Shown one piece after another: positions 1-9,099 of a DNA stretch of 64,000 bases. The notes below the pieces were generated by a model. That model had not been told where the DNA came from and searched no databases. It worked only from the letters and a program-made list of their open reading frames with translations. The number at the start of each line of letters is the position of its first letter. The stretch's first letter is position 1. The position numbers were made by a program, and so were the translations under genes. The stretch spans positions 74,694-138,693 of the forward strand of contig CAJMKE010000004.1 in the NCBI GenBank assembly GCA_905213895.1, given 5' to 3'. The stretch comes from an uncultured Alistipes sp. GTDB lineage: Bacteria; Bacteroidota; Bacteroidia; Bacteroidales; Rikenellaceae.

Positions 1-1755
1 TCTCTTGCCGTCGATGGTGATGTTCTCGAAACGGTACCAGTCGCCGACAGTGCCTGCACCCGGACCGAATCCCGTTCCCTTCGAACCGTCCTGCGCGTTA
101 TTGAATATGGTATACTCGAACGTATGCTCCGCAACTTCGCCGCCCTCCTTCTTGGTCTGGGTGAACGTTACGCGGGCGGACGTGTTGTAGGTTCCGCTGA
201 CGGTAAGAGCGTAAATCCTGTTCGCACCCTCCTCGTTGGCAGGGAAGACAATCGATATGGTGCCGTCGTCGTTCAGCATCGCGACCGCATCGTTGGTGCA
301 TACGAGCGATACCTTATCTTTATAGGTCGCGAAATCGAGCGTCTTGCCCGCATCGTCCGCGAGCGACAGCGAAGCGGCTGCTGCCACAGTCTCGCCGGCA
401 GTGGCGATTTCGGCTTCGTAGGTCTTCGTCAGAACCGGTTTCACGTAAGGGTCGCCCGTACCAGCCTGCTGGTGGAACTCGATGAAGTTGGTCGATTTCA
501 CGTCGTTGAAGTACATGTAGACCTTCGCATGACGCTCCGCGGTAGTCGGATTGACGCCCGCCGACACGAACCACTGGAAGTTGCCCGTATTCTCGAAACG
601 AACCTCTTTGAGCCAAGCAGACGCGCCCTCTTCGTATTCGGCTTCGAGACGCACGTTATCGGCAGTCATCTGCGACTTAACATCCGCTCCGTCGAGCGTG
701 AGAGTGGCGATTGCACCGTTAAGGAAATCGCCGCCGGTCGCATTGAACGTATGCGTTGCCGTCGGGTTGCCGTAGACGAACTTCAACTCCTTGACGATTT
801 CGCCGCCGAGGTCCTCGCGCACGACATTCGGATTGGCGAGATTGAGCGCGATATCGTAGATTTTGCCCGTCTCGAACGTTTTCGCAGCCGACGAAACGAA
901 CGTATAGTTGGCGGCATTGGTCGCAACCGTATATGTTACGCCTGCGGTCGCGAACGGCGACACGGCGAGGTAGATTCCCTTCGCAGCCTCCGCCGACGCA
1001 GCCGAACCGAGCGGCATCACGGTTTCGAGCGACACTTTCGACGAAGCCGAACCGCCCTCGAACGCGATTTCCGGAGCGACAGCCTCGGTGATGTTGCCGG
1101 TCGAGACAGCGGTTGCGTTCACCGTCGCATCGCCGTTGGCAGTCAGCGATACCGAGCGTACCGCCTCCGAAGCGTAGTTGCCCGACGCATCGTAGACGCG
1201 GAAACGCAGAATCGCAGCGGTAAGAATCATAGGATTATCCACCTTGACGGTCTGCACGCCGTCTGCACCGTCGCCGATGTGAATCGGTTTGGCACCTATC
1301 ATCGGAGCGTTCGAAGCATCCATACGACCCGCCTCGGGCTGGCTCTGCTCGGCGAGAATCTTCTCCGATATGCGGTAGAGTTTGCTTCCGTTATCGACGC
1401 TTATCGCATGGCGGTCGGTATTCCACGGATAATAGGTCATGACATCCGTTGCCGGCGGAGCGAGCACCGCGCCGAAAACGGCTTTGCCCGTGGTTTCGTC
1501 GATAGCGATGCTGTTGGACGCACCCGCATCCTGAACGTTCGACGTAACGCCGAGACGTCCGAGGTCGTCCTGCGTCCATGCAAGTCCCGCACCGTCGGTA
1601 TAGACGGTTCGCGAAGTTTCGGTATCGAAAATCTCGGCGGAAGTTTCGAGCGAGAGGCGGCGTTCGCCGACGTTCACTTTCAGTTCTTCGGATTTCTGGC
1701 AGCCGGCAAACACGATTGCGGCGGCAACGCTCAAAAGCGACAATATCTTTTTCAT
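1..1755 (-). CDS. Large lipoprotein, fimbrillin-like N-terminus with BACON-like domains (3' end outside window)
   Basis: Reading from the ATG at 1755, 585 codons run without a stop to the window edge. The protein starts with a signal peptide and a lipobox ending AGC at Cys19, so it is probably an outer-membrane or surface lipoprotein. Residues about 40-110 (TSRTVYTDGAGLAWTQDD) resemble the N-terminal part of Bacteroidales fimbrillin or Mfa-like proteins. Residues about 370-430 end in a strand-rich stretch closing with FHQQAG, typical of BACON domains; a second similar stretch is at about 450-540 (RVTFTQTK). It is preceded 20 bases upstream by a small peptide gene, an arrangement common for this kind of locus. 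The function is unknown: adhesion, fimbrial subunit or glycan binding are all possible. The C-terminus, which might carry a catalytic or binding domain, is not in view. Confidence 0.8.
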   Translation of the reverse strand, partial: MKKILSLLSVAAAIVFAGCQKSEELKVNVGERRLSLETSAEIFDTETSRTVYTDGAGLAWTQDDLGRLGVTSNVQDAGASNSIAIDETTGKAVFGAVLAPPATDVMTYYPWNTDRHAISVDNGSKLYRISEKILAEQSQPEAGRMDASNAPMIGAKPIHIGDGADGVQTVKVDNPMILTAAILRFRVYDASGNYASEAVRSVSLTANGDATVNATAVSTGNITEAVAPEIAFEGGSASSKVSLETVMPLGSAASAEAAKGIYLAVSPFATAGVTYTVATNAANYTFVSSAAKTFETGKIYDIALNLANPNVVREDLGGEIVKELKFVYGNPTATHTFNATGGDFLNGAIATLTLDGADVKSQMTADNVRLEAEYEEGASAWLKEVRFENTGNFQWFVSAGVNPTTAERHAKVYMYFNDVKSTNFIEFHQQAGTGDPYVKPVLTKTYEAEIATAGETVAAAASLSLADDAGKTLDFATYKDKVSLVCTNDAVAMLNDDGTISIVFPANEEGANRIYALTVSGTYNTSARVTFTQTKKEGGEVAEHTFEYTIFNNAQDGSKGTGFGPGAGTVGDWYRFENITIDGKR

Positions 1756-1775
1756 GGTCTTTCAGCGATTTTTAA

Positions 1776-1925
1776 TTATTCGAATTCATTGTCATAACCG
1801 CCGTAACCTATCGTTACGTCGCCGGTTCCGTTTCCCGAATCATTCAACGAGCCGGAAACTGCAAAGCCCGTTTCGCATGCCACGCCGATTTCCCTGAGCG
1901 CAGGCATCAAATAAGTTCTGTTCAT
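1776..1925 (-). CDS. Small Bacteroidales peptide (49 aa) upstream of the lipoprotein
   Basis: A 49-residue ORF starts MNRTYLMPALREIG and ends with a Gly/Asp/Asn-rich tail (GDVTIGYGGYDNEFE). Short genes starting MK(R)TY.xPxxE with a Gly/Asp-rich tail are commonly seen in Bacteroidales just upstream of fimbrillin-like or other lipoprotein genes. It lies 20 bases before the large lipoprotein gene on the same strand, so the two are probably co-transcribed. It has no signal peptide or membrane segment. The function is unknown. It could be a leader peptide, a small secreted product or a regulatory ORF. The match is by pattern only. Confidence 0.55.
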   Translation of the reverse strand: MNRTYLMPALREIGVACETGFAVSGSLNDSGNGTGDVTIGYGGYDNEFE

Positions 1926-2424
1926 CTTTGTGAAATTTTAGTATTTTAGATTGATTGTTCCATCTCGAAAAAGCGGTGTAAAAACGGTTGCGACACCACC
2001 GGTTTTCCACAAATTTCCCGTACCGATTATAAAATTATAAAAAACTGCGCATCGTTAATCGACGATACAATCATGAAGTGGACATTCCGGCACGGGATTG
2101 TCGCATTATATACTGATTATAAAAATATTATCCGCCACGGCACAATGCAAAAAAGTGGACGGCAAACAGCACTTCCAATTATTAAAAAATTTGATTAACA
2201 CACTGATTACCACGTATATATAGACTTATCGCATCCACTTTCTATGCCGCCGGCGGTCGGAGTAATCGGCGACAAATCAGGAGATTGCATATCCGCAAGT
2301 CCCGAATCGTCCACATATTGGTTTTGGCGGGTTGAAAAATACCTTCATTTTGGCAAATTTTGTAGACGCAAAAATGACGGGCAACTCGATTCGCCCGCAA
2401 ATTACAACCTTAAACAAACCTTTT
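1926..2424. promoter_or_regulatory. Divergent regulatory region between lipoprotein unit and SusC
   Basis: This is about 500 AT-rich bases without a gene. AAGTGGAC occurs at 2076-2083 and 2153-2160, and its inverted core TCCACTT is at 2234-2240. GATTATAAAA occurs twice (about 2026 and 2115). A short hairpin (CGGGC...GCCCG) lies near 2384-2404 in the SusC leader. I found no convincing TAnnTTTG box for either gene. The repeated AAGTGGAC words are candidate operator sites for a regulator of the glucan locus; this is inference. Confidence 0.4.
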
Positions 2425-5400
2425 ATGAAACGATTATTGTCATTGGTTTTCATCCTCGCCGCCACCGCTCTCGGAGCGACGCTTTCGGCACAGGATGTCA
2501 AAATCACCGGTAGAGTAACCGTTGCAGGGAGCAACGAACCGTTACCCTACGCAAGCGTTACCACATCGGAGGGACTGGTCGGCGTGAATACCGATATGGA
2601 AGGACGATACTCCATAAGCGTTCCGCCGAAATCGACGCTCGTATTTTCGTTCATCGGCTACAAGACCAAGGAAGTTACCCTCACACCGGCGATGACATCG
2701 GTGGACGTCGTACTCGAAGAGGACTCGCAGATGCTCGAAGCGGTCGTGGCGGTCGGCTACGGCACGATGAAGCGCAGCGACGTTACGGGTGCGGTTTCGT
2801 CCGTAAGTTCAGAACTCATCAAAGCCGCTCCGGTAGCCAACGTCGAGCAGGCGATGCAGGGTCGCGTGGCGGGCGTTACGGTAACCACCGGTTCGGGACA
2901 GCCGGGTGCGGGCGCGGAGGTGCGCGTTCGCGGTATAGGAACCATAGGCGACAGCGCGCCGATATATGTCGTGGACGGAGTGATTACCGACAACATCGGC
3001 TTCCTCAACTCCAATGACATCGAATCGATGGAGGTGTTGAAGGACGCATCCTCGACCGCAATCTACGGTTCGCGAGGCGCGAACGGCGTAATCATCGTAA
3101 CGACCAAAAGCGGCAGCGAAGGTCGCACCAACGTTTCGTTCGAGGCTTACGTCGGCATCCAGAACCGCTGGAAGAAACTCGATTTGATGGGTGCGCAGGA
3201 GCAGGCTCTCACATCGCTCGACATCCGCGGCATACTGTCGGAAAAGAACTTCTTCAACCGCTACGGATTCGACACGTGGTTGAAGACCTACAAAATAAAC
3301 CCGTCAAAAGACGCCGACTACCCGACCAATCTCGACTACTCGGCGATAGACACCGACTGGCAGGACGAAGTGTTCCGCAAGAACGCGATGATACAGAACT
3401 ACCACGTATCGGTGGACGGCGGCACCGACAAGGCGAGTTACTCGCTCTCGACGGGCTACTTCTCGCAGGACGGAACAATCATGGATTCGTGGTACAACCG
3501 CTTCACGATTCGCGGCAACACGCAGTTCAAAATCACCAAATGGCTGCGCGCCAACGCCAATGTAACCTACGTAACGTCCAAGCAGCGTTCGGCACCGAAC
3601 AACCAGGCGGTATCGTCGATACTTACGGGTGCAATCCGCATGGCCCCGTGGGACCCGACCCACTATCCGGAAGGGTCGGCAGACTATCTGGGCAACGACA
3701 TCGGCGGACGTCCGGCTGCGGCATCCAATTTCCGCAACCTCTACAACCCGTTCTCCCAGACCGCGTATGCGCATCCGAACAACCGCGACCAACGCTGGAT
3801 AGCCAACGTCTCGCTCGAAATCGAGCCGGTAAAGGGACTCGTCATCCGTCCGAGCGTCAGCGCGAACATGAATACCGTCGTGAACCGCAACTTCTACGAC
3901 TCCTACCGTTCGTCGGCATACGACATCCGCGAGAAGAACTTCCTCGAAAGCAACATGGGTCGCTACAACACCATGTTCTATGAGGCGACGGCGACATACT
4001 CCAAGAAATTCGCCGACAAACACAACTTCTCGATAATGGCGGGCGTAACGAGCGAGGAGTACAACGGCTACTGGATAGGCGGTTCGGGCTCGTCCATCAT
4101 CAATCCGACGCCTAACAACTGGTATCTCTCGCAGACCACCGAGAGCCGCAACTACGCGAGCGACTCGGCGGCGCGCACCCGACGGCTGTCGTTCCTCGGA
4201 CGACTGTTTTACAGTTACGACGAACGCTACCTGCTGACGGTGAATTTCCGTGCCGACGGCTCATCGAAATTCCCCGAGAACACGTGGGGCGTATTCCCTT
4301 CGGCGGCACTGGCATGGCGAATCTCCGAAGAGAGTTTCCTCAAAGACAGCGACATCCTCGACAATCTGAAACTGCGTCTGGGCTGGGGACAGATAGGCAA
4401 CGACAAAATCAACGAGAACTCCTTCGTGCAGGTGATGGAGAACCAGATATACTACAACGGCTATGCATTCGGCAGCGGTCAGACATGGGCGGAAGCGGGC
4501 GCACAGGGCGCAAGCATACTGACGATGATTAACCGCGGCGGACGCTGGGAGTTCTCCGAGCAGTGGAACGTCGGCGTAGACTTCGGATTGTGGGGCAACA
4601 AGTTCTACGGAACGGTCGATGCCTACATCCGCGACACGAAAGACATGCTGTTGCAGGTCGTAACGCCGGCACACGTCGGCAACCGCTTCTACCCGCAGGC
4701 GAACATCGGTACGGTGCGCAATAAGGGTATCGAAATCATGCTCGGTCATAACAACAACGTGAGCAAGAACTTCTCCTACGACATTTCAGCCAACGTTTCG
4801 TTCGTGAACAACCGTCTGACGCATCTGAACGGAGGTTCGCGCGTCGTACACAACGACTATCAGATAAGCGACGAGGGTCTGCCGCTCTTCTCGTTCTACG
4901 GATTCGAATACGAGGGCATCTACCGTACCGACGAGGAGGTCGCACAGCACCAGTATAACGTCGCTCAGTCCGACATCACCGAACATGCCGGCGACGCACG
5001 CTACCGCGACCGCAACAACGACGGCATAATCGACGAAAAGGACATGACCGCGCTCGGCAGTCCGTTCCCGTGGCTCACGGGAGGTCTGAACGCCACGTTC
5101 CGTTTCTACGGAGTGGACGTCTCGCTCTTCTTCCAAGGCTCCTACGGCGGCAAGGTCTACAACGCCCTGCGCACGCTGACCGAGGGCGACGGTTCGACAT
5201 CGACTTTGAGCACGACGATGCGCAACGTATGGACGAAAGACAATACGGACGGCACCATACCGAGCCAGAGTCCGTCGGCATCGACCCGCAACCAACTCTT
5301 CTCCGACCGTCTGGTCGAGAGCAGCGCGTACCTGCGTCTGAAAAACGTTTCGATAGGCTATACCCTGCCGGAGCGCATCACCAAAAAGGCTCACATCAGC

Positions 5401-5544
5401 CGTCTGCGGTTCTACGTATCGATGAGCAACGCATTCACCCTGACCGGCTACTCGGGCTTCGACCCTGAGGTCGGCGGCGGCATCGACTGGGGCAACTATC
5501 CGCAGTCGCGCACGGTACTGTTCGGAACCAATATCAACTTCTAA
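2425..5544 (+). CDS. SusC/RagA-type TonB-linked outer membrane transporter
   Basis: This is a 1039-residue outer-membrane transporter that imports oligosaccharides across the outer membrane, using TonB energy and capped by the SusD protein encoded next to it. The start at 2425 gives a clean signal peptide (MKRLLSLVFILAATALGATLSA); an open frame further upstream lacks one. Next come a carboxypeptidase-regulatory-like domain (about 25-110), the SusC signature VGYGTMKRSDVTGAV, a plug with GSRGANGVIIVTTK, and a beta-barrel ending FGTNINF. The length is normal for the family. It is the first gene of the beta-glucan locus and is followed 12 bases later by the SusD gene. The GH16 and GH128 enzymes downstream suggest beta-1,3-glucan fragments as substrate (inference). 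Confidence 0.95.
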   Translation: MKRLLSLVFILAATALGATLSAQDVKITGRVTVAGSNEPLPYASVTTSEGLVGVNTDMEGRYSISVPPKSTLVFSFIGYKTKEVTLTPAMTSVDVVLEEDSQMLEAVVAVGYGTMKRSDVTGAVSSVSSELIKAAPVANVEQAMQGRVAGVTVTTGSGQPGAGAEVRVRGIGTIGDSAPIYVVDGVITDNIGFLNSNDIESMEVLKDASSTAIYGSRGANGVIIVTTKSGSEGRTNVSFEAYVGIQNRWKKLDLMGAQEQALTSLDIRGILSEKNFFNRYGFDTWLKTYKINPSKDADYPTNLDYSAIDTDWQDEVFRKNAMIQNYHVSVDGGTDKASYSLSTGYFSQDGTIMDSWYNRFTIRGNTQFKITKWLRANANVTYVTSKQRSAPNNQAVSSILTGAIRMAPWDPTHYPEGSADYLGNDIGGRPAAASNFRNLYNPFSQTAYAHPNNRDQRWIANVSLEIEPVKGLVIRPSVSANMNTVVNRNFYDSYRSSAYDIREKNFLESNMGRYNTMFYEATATYSKKFADKHNFSIMAGVTSEEYNGYWIGGSGSSIINPTPNNWYLSQTTESRNYASDSAARTRRLSFLGRLFYSYDERYLLTVNFRADGSSKFPENTWGVFPSAALAWRISEESFLKDSDILDNLKLRLGWGQIGNDKINENSFVQVMENQIYYNGYAFGSGQTWAEAGAQGASILTMINRGGRWEFSEQWNVGVDFGLWGNKFYGTVDAYIRDTKDMLLQVVTPAHVGNRFYPQANIGTVRNKGIEIMLGHNNNVSKNFSYDISANVSFVNNRLTHLNGGSRVVHNDYQISDEGLPLFSFYGFEYEGIYRTDEEVAQHQYNVAQSDITEHAGDARYRDRNNDGIIDEKDMTALGSPFPWLTGGLNATFRFYGVDVSLFFQGSYGGKVYNALRTLTEGDGSTSTLSTTMRNVWTKDNTDGTIPSQSPSASTRNQLFSDRLVESSAYLRLKNVSIGYTLPERITKKAHISRLRFYVSMSNAFTLTGYSGFDPEVGGGIDWGNYPQSRTVLFGTNINF

Positions 5545-5556
5545 AAGGGAAACGCC

Positions 5557-7134
5557 ATGAAAAGATTATCATACATAACGATTATCCTTGCCGCGCTTTC
5601 GCTCGCTTCGTGCCACGACTGGCTCACCGAGAGCGCACCCGGCACCACCGATGTCAAGGACTTCCTCAGCAGCGAGGAGGCGGCCATACAGCAGACCAAC
5701 GGCGTCTATGTGCCGCTCGCTTGGGAGTTCAACAACGTGTTCTACGGCGAATGGGCTATCGGCGACGTCTGCTCCGACGACGCCATAAAGGGCGGCGAGA
5801 GCATCCAGAACGCTCCGGAGATATACGACCTCTCCAATTTCCAGACTACGTCGAACAACTCCTACCTGCTCGATTTCTATCGCGCGCAGTATCAAGGTAT
5901 CGAGCGCGCGAACATAGCGATAGAGATGATAGGCGGAATGTCGTCGGATTTCATCGGCGACCGCATGCGCTCGCGGCTGATTGCCGAAGCGAAATTCCTG
6001 CGCGCATACTACTATTTCCGTCTGGTCAGAATCTTCGGCGGAGTGCCGCTCGTCATCGAACCTATCTACTCGTCCGCCGACTGGAAACAGCCGCGCGCGA
6101 CGACGGAGGCGGTTTACGAACGAATTATCACCGACCTTAAAGATGCCGAAGCCGACCTCTGGTTCAAGAGCGACTATCCGGCATCCGACCTCGGACGCGC
6201 CACGAAGGGCGCGGCACAGGCGATGCTGCTCAAAACCTGTCTCTATGCCCACAAGTACGAGGACGCCTACACTTGGGGGACCAAATTCATGACCGAGCAG
6301 AGCGGCGAATACGAATTGCAGCAGAATTTCCTCGAAAACTTCGCAATCGAGGGCGAGAACGGCATCGAATCGGTATTCGAGGTGCAGTACGTCGAGGAGG
6401 GAACCTCCGACTGGGGCGGCAACATTCCTAACGGCGCGAACGGTTCGACCCGCGGCAACATGTCCACCAAATGGATGCGTCCGCGCAACGCCAACATCTG
6501 CATCACCGACTTCAACACGATGACGGGCGACGACGGCTACGGATTCGACAAGCCGACCGAAGACCTCCGCGCGGCATTCGAGAACGGCGACCCGCGCCGC
6601 GAATGGACCATCTACGAAATGTCCGACGACGAGATTTCCTCGCCGGCGCAGGAAATCCAGTACGGCAACCGCAACATCAACCGCAAATATCTCGGCTTCT
6701 ACTCCGACGGCGGTAAATACAATCGCTACTACAAACTCGACCATGCCACCCGTTCGCCTGTCAACCGTCGCGAAATACGACTGGCGGACGTACTGCTGCT
6801 CTACGCCGAAGCCTGCCTCGAATCGGGACACGACCTCGACAAGGGCAAATTCGCGCTCAACCGCGTTCGCGGGCGTGTCGGACTGGGCGAAGCCGAACTC
6901 ACCGAGCAGGCATTGCGCCACGAACGCCGCGTAGAACTCGCAATGGAGGGACACCGCTGGTTCGACCTCTGCCGCTGGGGCATCGCGGGCGACACGATGA
7001 ACGCATACCGCCAGAAGTACATCGGTGCCGACGGTGCGGACATGCGCGAATTCGTCAAGGGCAAGCACGAACTGTTCCCGATTCCGTGGGAAGAGGTACG
7101 ATTGAGCGGACTCTCGCAGAACGCGGGTTATTAA
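5557..7134 (+). CDS. SusD/RagB-type surface glycan-binding lipoprotein
   Basis: This 525-residue lipoprotein has lipobox LASC at Cys19. It is the partner of the SusC protein encoded 12 bases upstream and forms the lid over the transporter on the cell surface. The sequence shows the SusD-type helical body: NNVFYGEWAIGDVCSDDA, YRAQYQGIERAN, AEAKFLRAYYYFRLVRIFGGVPLV and, near the end, RRVELAMEGHRWFDLCRWG, all typical of the family. Length is normal. Ligand specificity cannot be read from the sequence; the linked hydrolases suggest a beta-1,3-glucan. Confidence 0.95.
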   Translation: MKRLSYITIILAALSLASCHDWLTESAPGTTDVKDFLSSEEAAIQQTNGVYVPLAWEFNNVFYGEWAIGDVCSDDAIKGGESIQNAPEIYDLSNFQTTSNNSYLLDFYRAQYQGIERANIAIEMIGGMSSDFIGDRMRSRLIAEAKFLRAYYYFRLVRIFGGVPLVIEPIYSSADWKQPRATTEAVYERIITDLKDAEADLWFKSDYPASDLGRATKGAAQAMLLKTCLYAHKYEDAYTWGTKFMTEQSGEYELQQNFLENFAIEGENGIESVFEVQYVEEGTSDWGGNIPNGANGSTRGNMSTKWMRPRNANICITDFNTMTGDDGYGFDKPTEDLRAAFENGDPRREWTIYEMSDDEISSPAQEIQYGNRNINRKYLGFYSDGGKYNRYYKLDHATRSPVNRREIRLADVLLLYAEACLESGHDLDKGKFALNRVRGRVGLGEAELTEQALRHERRVELAMEGHRWFDLCRWGIAGDTMNAYRQKYIGADGADMREFVKGKHELFPIPWEEVRLSGLSQNAGY

Positions 7135-7191
7135 ACAACAAACATTCTCAACCAATAAAAATTTTATCAACCAATTTAAACTAAACGCATT

Positions 7192-8049
7192 ATGAAAAAG
7201 ATTTTTGTATCGGCACTGACCATCGCCGCATTGGTTATGGCAGGTTGCGGCAAGGACGAAGAAAAACCGAACAACGGAGGTAACGGCGGAAACGGCGACG
7301 ACCCGGTAGGACCTAATCCGACCGAACTCCACGAGTCGCTCAAAGGAAGCAACTATCTGCCTATCGTTCTCGACAGCGAATCGCTCGCTGCGATTCAGGG
7401 CAAAGTGGTTGCCGACATCCGTCCGAACGACTCGACGGTAGACGGCGTACACTACAACGGCTACGTAAACTGCTGGCACTGGGTTCCTGCATTCGCCGCT
7501 ATCGACCCGGTAGGACCTAACTTCTACGGCGTACTCGAAGGCTGGATGACATATTCCATCGACAGAAACGCAGCCGGCTGGTACGGAATGGGTATCGAGG
7601 TTTCTACCAATCCCGCAATCGTAGGTGTAGGCGACGGCGGTGCGAAACTCGACGCTGCGACCATCGCAGACATGACCAAGAAGGCTTCCGACGCCATCAA
7701 GGCTCTGTCGAAACTCGACGCATCCTACTCGCTTCACCTCGCGCTCAAATCGTCGCGTCAGGGCGTATATGCGTTCAAACTCTATGACGGAATCATCGAC
7801 GGCTGCGAAGTGAATATCGGTGCGACCGCAGGTGACGGCTCGGACTTCCAGTTCGCCCGCGACGGCGAATGGCACGAAGTCATCATCCCGTTGCAGTTCT
7901 TCATCAACAAGGGCTTGAATTTCGCCAACATCGCTACGCAAAGCGGTATCAACGTACTCGCTCTCACCCAGCCGGCAGACGGAACCGGTTTCGCTTGGGC
8001 AACCGACCTCAACCTCGATGCCGTGTTCTTCTATCAGCCAGCCAAATAG
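7192..8049 (+). CDS. Surface lipoprotein of the glucan locus, probable glycan-binding protein
   Basis: This 285-residue lipoprotein has lipobox MAGC at Cys19, then an Asn/Gly-rich linker (about 20-45) that would hold the rest away from the membrane. The remainder is a strand-rich domain with many aromatics (YVNCWHWVPAF, NFYGVLEGWMTYS, AGWYGMG) and a jelly-roll-like C-terminus. I do not recognise a named family. Its place directly after SusD and before the GH16 gene is where SusE/SusF-like surface glycan-binding proteins usually sit, so binding of the substrate at the surface is the likely role (inference). It could instead be a carbohydrate-binding module protein with another ligand. A terminator-like hairpin follows at 8086-8111. 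Confidence 0.7.
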   Translation: MKKIFVSALTIAALVMAGCGKDEEKPNNGGNGGNGDDPVGPNPTELHESLKGSNYLPIVLDSESLAAIQGKVVADIRPNDSTVDGVHYNGYVNCWHWVPAFAAIDPVGPNFYGVLEGWMTYSIDRNAAGWYGMGIEVSTNPAIVGVGDGGAKLDAATIADMTKKASDAIKALSKLDASYSLHLALKSSRQGVYAFKLYDGIIDGCEVNIGATAGDGSDFQFARDGEWHEVIIPLQFFINKGLNFANIATQSGINVLALTQPADGTGFAWATDLNLDAVFFYQPAK

Positions 8050-8085
8050 GGCATACTGAACTAAAAGAATCTCAACTTCAACAGG

Positions 8086-8111
8086 CACAACGGGTCCGAC
8101 CGCCCGTTGTG
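8086..8111 (+). terminator. Hairpin after the surface lipoprotein gene
   Basis: Nine-base-pair stem CACAACGGG (8086-8094) with CCCGTTGTG (8103-8111), eight-base loop, no strong T-run. It may attenuate transcription between the SusCD-lipoprotein part and the hydrolase part of the locus, which would give more binding protein than enzyme. Confidence 0.5.
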
Positions 8112-8124
8112 TCGCTAACAACGG

Positions 8125-9093
8125 ATGAAACAATACGATACGATGAACAATTTTTCTGCGATTCTGCGCATCATGAGCATCGCGACGCTGTTGTCGCTAT
8201 TCTGCTTCGCATCGTGCGACAAGACGAACGACGGACCCGACAAGCCCGACGAACCGAACGAACCCGATACCGAAATCGAGGGCTACACCCTCGTCTGGGC
8301 TGACGAATTCGACGGGCAGGCGCTCGACACGGACAGTTGGAACATCGAGGTGAACGGCAATGGCGGCGGCAACAACGAATTGCAATATTATCGCGAAGAG
8401 AACGTCGGCATCTCCGTCGAACCCGTCTCGGGACGCCGCTGCCTCACGCTGACGGCACGCCGCGAGAGTTTCGGCGGACGCAACGCCACCTCGGGACGAA
8501 TCAACTCGAAAGGCAAACGCTTCTTCAAATACGGACGCTTCGACGCACTCATCAAATTCCCTCCGACAGCCGACGGACTGTGGCCCGCATACTGGATGAT
8601 GGGCAACGACTACGACGAGGTAGGCTGGCCCCGCTGCGGCGAAATCGACATCATCGAACTGGGCAACGCCACCGGCATCGCCACCGGTACGCAAGACCGC
8701 TACTTCAACGGAGCCTGCCACTGGGGCTACTACAAGGACGTGGGCAACGGCAACTGGGCGTACCCGAACTACGCCAACCACGTAACCTACCCTTATTCGA
8801 TAGAAGACGGCGAATTCCATCTGGTTTCGTGCATCTGGGACGAAGAGTATCTATCCATGTACGTCGACCTCGACAAATATCCCGACGCCGAACCATATTT
8901 CCGCATCGGCATAACCGAAACTTCCGATGACTGGGGTACGGGACTCTATTTCAACAAGGATTTCTTCATCCTGTTCAACCTCGCCGTCGGAGGCAACTTC
9001 ACCGGCATTTGGAACATAAACGGAATCACCGCACTCGCCTCGGGCGAACAGCGTATGTATGTGGATTACATAAGAGTTTATCGGAAAAAATAA
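8125..9093 (+). CDS. GH16 endo-beta-1,3-glucanase (laminarinase-like) lipoprotein
   Basis: A 322-residue glycoside hydrolase family 16 enzyme that would cut beta-1,3- or mixed beta-1,3/1,4-glucans at the surface. It has a signal peptide and a lipobox ending FASC at Cys31. The GH16 catalytic motif GEIDIIE is at 172-178 (E173 nucleophile, D175, E178 acid/base). Other family landmarks are LVWADEFDG, KYGRFDALIKFP and PAYWMMG before the motif, and LAVGGNFTG near the end. An alternative start at 8143 would remove six residues. The next gene, a GH128 enzyme, starts six bases downstream, so the two are co-transcribed. Laminarin-like substrate is the best guess. Confidence 0.9.
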   Translation: MKQYDTMNNFSAILRIMSIATLLSLFCFASCDKTNDGPDKPDEPNEPDTEIEGYTLVWADEFDGQALDTDSWNIEVNGNGGGNNELQYYREENVGISVEPVSGRRCLTLTARRESFGGRNATSGRINSKGKRFFKYGRFDALIKFPPTADGLWPAYWMMGNDYDEVGWPRCGEIDIIELGNATGIATGTQDRYFNGACHWGYYKDVGNGNWAYPNYANHVTYPYSIEDGEFHLVSCIWDEEYLSMYVDLDKYPDAEPYFRIGITETSDDWGTGLYFNKDFFILFNLAVGGNFTGIWNINGITALASGEQRMYVDYIRVYRKK

Positions 9094-9099
9094 CGCGAC

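Noticed and set aside
124..1797. 557-aa plus-strand ORF over the first 1.8 kb
   Set aside because: Arg/Val/Glu-rich shadow without domains. The minus strand encodes a lipoprotein with signal peptide, lipobox and BACON-like text throughout.
5569..8133. 854-aa minus-strand ORF opposite SusD and the surface lipoprotein
   Set aside because: Antisense shadow in a high-GC genome; it spans two clear genes, and its composition (Val/Arg/Glu-rich, no motif) is that of other shadows here.
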